A stretch of DNA of 9,300 bases from Nitrososphaerales archaeon TH1920 (GTDB lineage Archaea; Thermoproteota; Nitrososphaeria; Nitrososphaerales; Nitrososphaeraceae). The stretch is from contig JAATVM010000219.1 of NCBI GenBank assembly GCA_014523495.1, positions 1 to 9,300 on the forward strand, in the 5' to 3' direction. Of the stretch, positions 7,257 to 9,300 are shown in pieces. The position numbers were made by a program, and so were the translations under genes. The notes beneath the pieces are model-generated. The model searched no databases. It was not told the DNA's origin and was given only the letters and a program-made list of their open reading frames with translations. Each line of letters begins with the position of its first letter. The stretch's first letter is position 1.

Positions 7257-8663
7257 TTAGTTAATTTTTGTAAGCATAAATGCCTGATGCAATGATTTTA
7301 CCGCCTTTTCACAGTCGCTATTATTTACAACAAAAGCTAAATTGAGTTCAGAGGATCCTTGAGCGATCATAATTACATTGATGTTACTTTTTGAGACGGA
7401 TGAGAAAACTTTAGCTGCAACTCCTTTAATACCTCTCATACCAGAACCAACTACTGCGATAACAGCCACATCTTCGTTGACTCTTACATTTTTTATCACC
7501 TTGTCGAGTAGTGTCATATCCAATGTAGTTATAGCACTGTCCAGATCATCCTTCTTTACGACCATTGAAATGCTGGATTCAGAGGGACTCTGGGAGATCA
7601 TCATGATATTCACGCTTTTTCTTGCTAGGGCGTCAAAGATTTTTGCTGCTGTTCCGGGCGCCCCAACCATGCCTCCACCACTTACATCAATAAGAGCTGT
7701 ATTGCGGATAGCAACTATCGATTTTACTATCCTTTGTGAAGACTTGCTGGTATTTTTTAATATTATTGTCCCTTCATTTGATAGATTAAATGCGTTCCTT
7801 ATTCTGATTGGAATCTTAGTATCCATAACTGGTTCAAGGGCTCTTGGATGCATATACTTGGCACCGAATAGTGACAATTCAATCGCTTCTGCAAATGATA
7901 CTTCTTTAAGAACTTTTGCTTCTTTTACAATATTCGGATCTGCCGTCATAAGACCGTTCACATCTGTCCATAACCAAACCTCATCAGCATCAACACATAC
8001 AGCAATAATGGTCGCGGTGTAGTCTGAACCGCTTCTTCCCAATGTAGTGATATTTCCATTCTGATCCGCGCCAATAAAACCAGTAATAACTGGAATCTTA
8101 TTTTCTCTTAATATTGGGTCTATATGATACTTTACACGAATTTTGGTTGTGTCGATTAGAGGTCGCGCCTGTCCAAATTTTGAATCAGTCAAAATACCAA
8201 CTTCCTGGCCAGTTAAGTATACGGAATCAATGCCCTTATCTAATAAAGAATACGAAATTATGGGAGTTAAAAGTCGTTCACCAAAGGACAGTAGGTGGTC
8301 TAAGGCTTTTTCGGTTACTTCGGTTAGCAGCACTAAACCATTCAGTATGTTCTCCATTTCTTTTAAGAGAACTTCTACAACTTGGAGGACCTCGGCTTTG
8401 TAGCTCTTATTTTTGATGGAAGTATGTATGATATCTACATGTATTGATCTGGTCTTGTTAATAAAATCTTTAATCTTTTTTTTATCACGTTTTAGAATAT
8501 ATCCGGAAATGTTTAGGATTTCATCAGTCATTCCTGTTACTGCAGAAAAAACTCCAACTATTTCGTTACCTTTATCATGATAAGACTTTATTAAATTAGT
8601 AATATGGACTATTTTTTTTCCTGAATCAACGGCAGTGCCTCCAAACTTCATTACTAGACGCAT
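7257..8663 (-). CDS. Aspartate kinase with two C-terminal ACT domains, 468 aa
   Basis: The enzyme phosphorylates L-aspartate with ATP, the first step towards lysine, threonine, methionine and isoleucine. The amino-acid kinase domain covers about residues 1-300: KFGGT at 6-10 (N-terminal substrate/phosphate motif), SFGERL at 126-131, GRSGSDYTA at 209-217, and TDVNGLMTADP at 233-243 (nucleotide site). Two ACT regulatory domains follow, about 323-390 (GAPGTAAKIF, 335-344) and 398-465 (GIKGVAAKVF, 411-420), the arrangement of feedback-inhibited aspartate kinases. Which amino acid inhibits it cannot be read here. There is no homoserine dehydrogenase fusion, and the length is normal for archaeal enzymes. 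The ATG at 8663 directly precedes RLVMKFGGT, as expected. It is the first gene of the minus-strand cluster; its stop is 8 bases before the outermost mre11 start. Confidence 0.95.
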   Translation of the reverse strand: MRLVMKFGGTAVDSGKKIVHITNLIKSYHDKGNEIVGVFSAVTGMTDEILNISGYILKRDKKKIKDFINKTRSIHVDIIHTSIKNKSYKAEVLQVVEVLLKEMENILNGLVLLTEVTEKALDHLLSFGERLLTPIISYSLLDKGIDSVYLTGQEVGILTDSKFGQARPLIDTTKIRVKYHIDPILRENKIPVITGFIGADQNGNITTLGRSGSDYTATIIAVCVDADEVWLWTDVNGLMTADPNIVKEAKVLKEVSFAEAIELSLFGAKYMHPRALEPVMDTKIPIRIRNAFNLSNEGTIILKNTSKSSQRIVKSIVAIRNTALIDVSGGGMVGAPGTAAKIFDALARKSVNIMMISQSPSESSISMVVKKDDLDSAITTLDMTLLDKVIKNVRVNEDVAVIAVVGSGMRGIKGVAAKVFSSVSKSNINVIMIAQGSSELNLAFVVNNSDCEKAVKSLHQAFMLTKIN

Positions 8664-8781
8664 TTATCACAAGCTATAACGATAATACAGATTAATACAT
8701 GTATTGTTACCTTTATGAGAGCACTAAAAAATGATTAAAATAAGAGATTGATTTTTATTTATTTGGATTTGATTATTCTAT
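8664..8781. promoter_or_regulatory. Divergent promoter region between aspartate kinase and the 84-aa gene
   Basis: Both flanking genes start from this 118-base stretch. For the plus-strand gene TTTTTATTTA (8752-8761) lies 21-30 bases before its ATG, a good leaderless TATA spacing. For the kinase the best minus-strand candidate is CTGTATTATC (8681-8690), 18-27 bases before the ATG at 8663, which is weaker. No operator-like palindrome stands out except ATACATGTAT at 8696-8705. Confidence 0.45.
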
Positions 8782-9036
8782 ATGTCTGATTTTTCATTTG
8801 AGGAAAGATTATTGCTGATACAGCACTGCATATATAAATATGATTCAGAAGAAATTCTAAAAATAAAACTAAGAGAATATTTTTCTCCCAAACAAATAGA
8901 ATCTACAGTGGATACACTGATAGCAACGCAAAAGATTCGTAGAATCGGGCAAGATAAACTCCAAAATAATGAAAGTCATACGGGGATGGTCCCCGAAATT
9001 CCAGAAAATTTGCGGTCAATAATTGATAACTTGTAA
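8782..9036 (+). CDS. Small hypothetical protein, 84 aa
   Basis: I do not recognise this protein. It has no signal peptide, membrane segment or cysteine pair (a single Cys at 16), and is mostly predicted-helical, charged sequence, so it should be cytoplasmic. The pattern of residues about 5-60, with helices followed by IATQKIRRIG, faintly recalls a winged-helix fold, with KIRRIG as a possible strand of the wing. That is inference only. The last 20 residues (VPEIPENLRSIIDNL) look like a separate tail. Support for a real gene comes from a well-placed TATA-like box, a start without leader, and protein-like composition. It is divergent from aspartate kinase and has no partner on its strand in the window. 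Confidence 0.7.
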   Translation: MSDFSFEERLLLIQHCIYKYDSEEILKIKLREYFSPKQIESTVDTLIATQKIRRIGQDKLQNNESHTGMVPEIPENLRSIIDNL

Positions 9037-9098
9037 TATCACGTACGTTCCATTTTCTAACGTCAAATAAGAATCGAATCTAAATAAAAATATGACTC

Positions 9099-9112
9099 GT
9101 CGCAAATGCGAC
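9099..9112 (-). terminator. Short hairpin, possible terminator of the downstream minus-strand gene
   Basis: GTCGCAAATGCGAC is a perfect inverted repeat (usable stem GTCGC/GCGAC, loop of four). It begins 6 bases past the stop codon of the minus-strand gene ending at 9119. On that strand a T-rich stretch (ATATTTTTATTTA) follows about 8 bases later. Archaeal termination mainly needs the T-rich run, so the hairpin's role is uncertain. Confidence 0.35.
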
Positions 9113-9118
9113 AAGAAT

Positions 9119-9300
9119 TCACTTATTTTCCATGATTCCGCCGAAGATATTTTTTAATGCATCCAGAATTGGGTTACTCTCACTTTGATTGCTTGCTGCT
9201 CCTGTTGCATTAGCTGTGGCATTTTCAGCTGTGCTAACAATATTTTGTCCCCCGCTGACTGCTGCTCCTGTTGCATTAGCTGTGGCATTTTCAGCTGTGC
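9119..9300 (-). CDS. C-terminal fragment of a low-complexity sequon-repeat protein (5' end outside window)
   Basis: The minus-strand frame is open from the window edge to a TGA at 9119-9121, giving 60 complete codons. It reads TAENATANATGAA, a short linker VSGGQNIVS, the same TAENATANATGAA again, then a tail ending NPILDALKNIFGGIMENK. The repeat is rich in Ala, Thr and Asn and carries two N-A-T sequons per copy, so an exported, glycosylated protein is plausible. The signal peptide, if any, is outside the window. The amphipathic-looking tail (LDALKNIFGGI) is not a membrane anchor by length. The exact DNA repeat and protein-like codon phase support a real gene. No family or function can be named. 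Confidence 0.7.
   Translation of the reverse strand, partial: TAENATANATGAAVSGGQNIVSTAENATANATGAASNQSESNPILDALKNIFGGIMENK
9195..9300 (-). repeat. Exact 40-bp direct repeat, 66-bp period, in the C-terminal fragment gene
   Basis: Bases 9195-9234 and 9261-9300 are identical over 40 bases. The spacing of 66 bases is 22 codons, so the repeat is in frame. The second copy reaches the window edge, so the repeat may be longer or have more copies. No difference even at third codon positions implies a recent duplication. Confidence 0.9.

Noticed and set aside
7378..8022. Plus-strand 214-codon frame and smaller frames at 8114-8416 and 8143-8403
   Set aside because: They are antisense to aspartate kinase, whose motifs and two ACT domains account for this stretch fully.
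8696..8705. Palindrome ATACATGTAT as an operator
   Set aside because: It is a single short AT-rich palindrome in an AT-rich region, with no second copy to support a regulator site.

Overview
This AT-rich window most likely comes from an ammonia-oxidising archaeon (Thaumarchaeota/Nitrososphaeria). Three things point there: an archaeal Mre11-Rad50 pair, a very small stand-alone parvulin of the kind known from this group, and start codons that sit about 25 bases after TATA-like boxes, as expected for leaderless archaeal transcripts. The large Ig-repeat surface protein and the sequon-rich secreted proteins fit a Nitrososphaerales member, possibly Nitrosocosmicus-like. The genus is a guess from style, not proven by the sequence.

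Layout. (1) 1-2184, minus strand: the first 728 codons of a very large secreted or surface protein made of about 100-residue Ig-like repeats; its 3' end lies outside the window. (2) 2185-2484: a 300-base divergent promoter region. (3) 2485-2718, plus strand: a 77-residue secreted protein packed with N-glycosylation sequons. (4) 2797-3084, minus strand: a single-domain parvulin peptidyl-prolyl isomerase. (5) 3279-8663, minus strand: a tight cluster transcribed in the order aspartate kinase, mre11, rad50, with an 8-base gap and then an 11-base overlap. (6) 8782-9036, plus strand: an 84-residue protein I do not recognise, divergent from the kinase. (7) 9119-9300, minus strand: the C-terminal 60 codons of another sequon-containing low-complexity protein with an exact internal DNA repeat.

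How the genes work together. Mre11 and Rad50 form the nuclease/ATPase complex that processes DNA double-strand breaks, and their overlap implies coupled translation. Aspartate kinase starts the aspartate-family amino acid pathway and seems to share the transcript only by position. The parvulin helps protein folding. The edges of the window hold probable cell-surface genes: the Ig-repeat protein, the small sequon-rich protein and the C-terminal fragment.

I find no mobile element, CRISPR array, RNA gene or defence system. Most of the window is housekeeping. The unusual parts are the recently duplicated Ig repeats, the sequon-rich proteins at the edges, and an Asn-to-Ser change in a core Mre11 motif.
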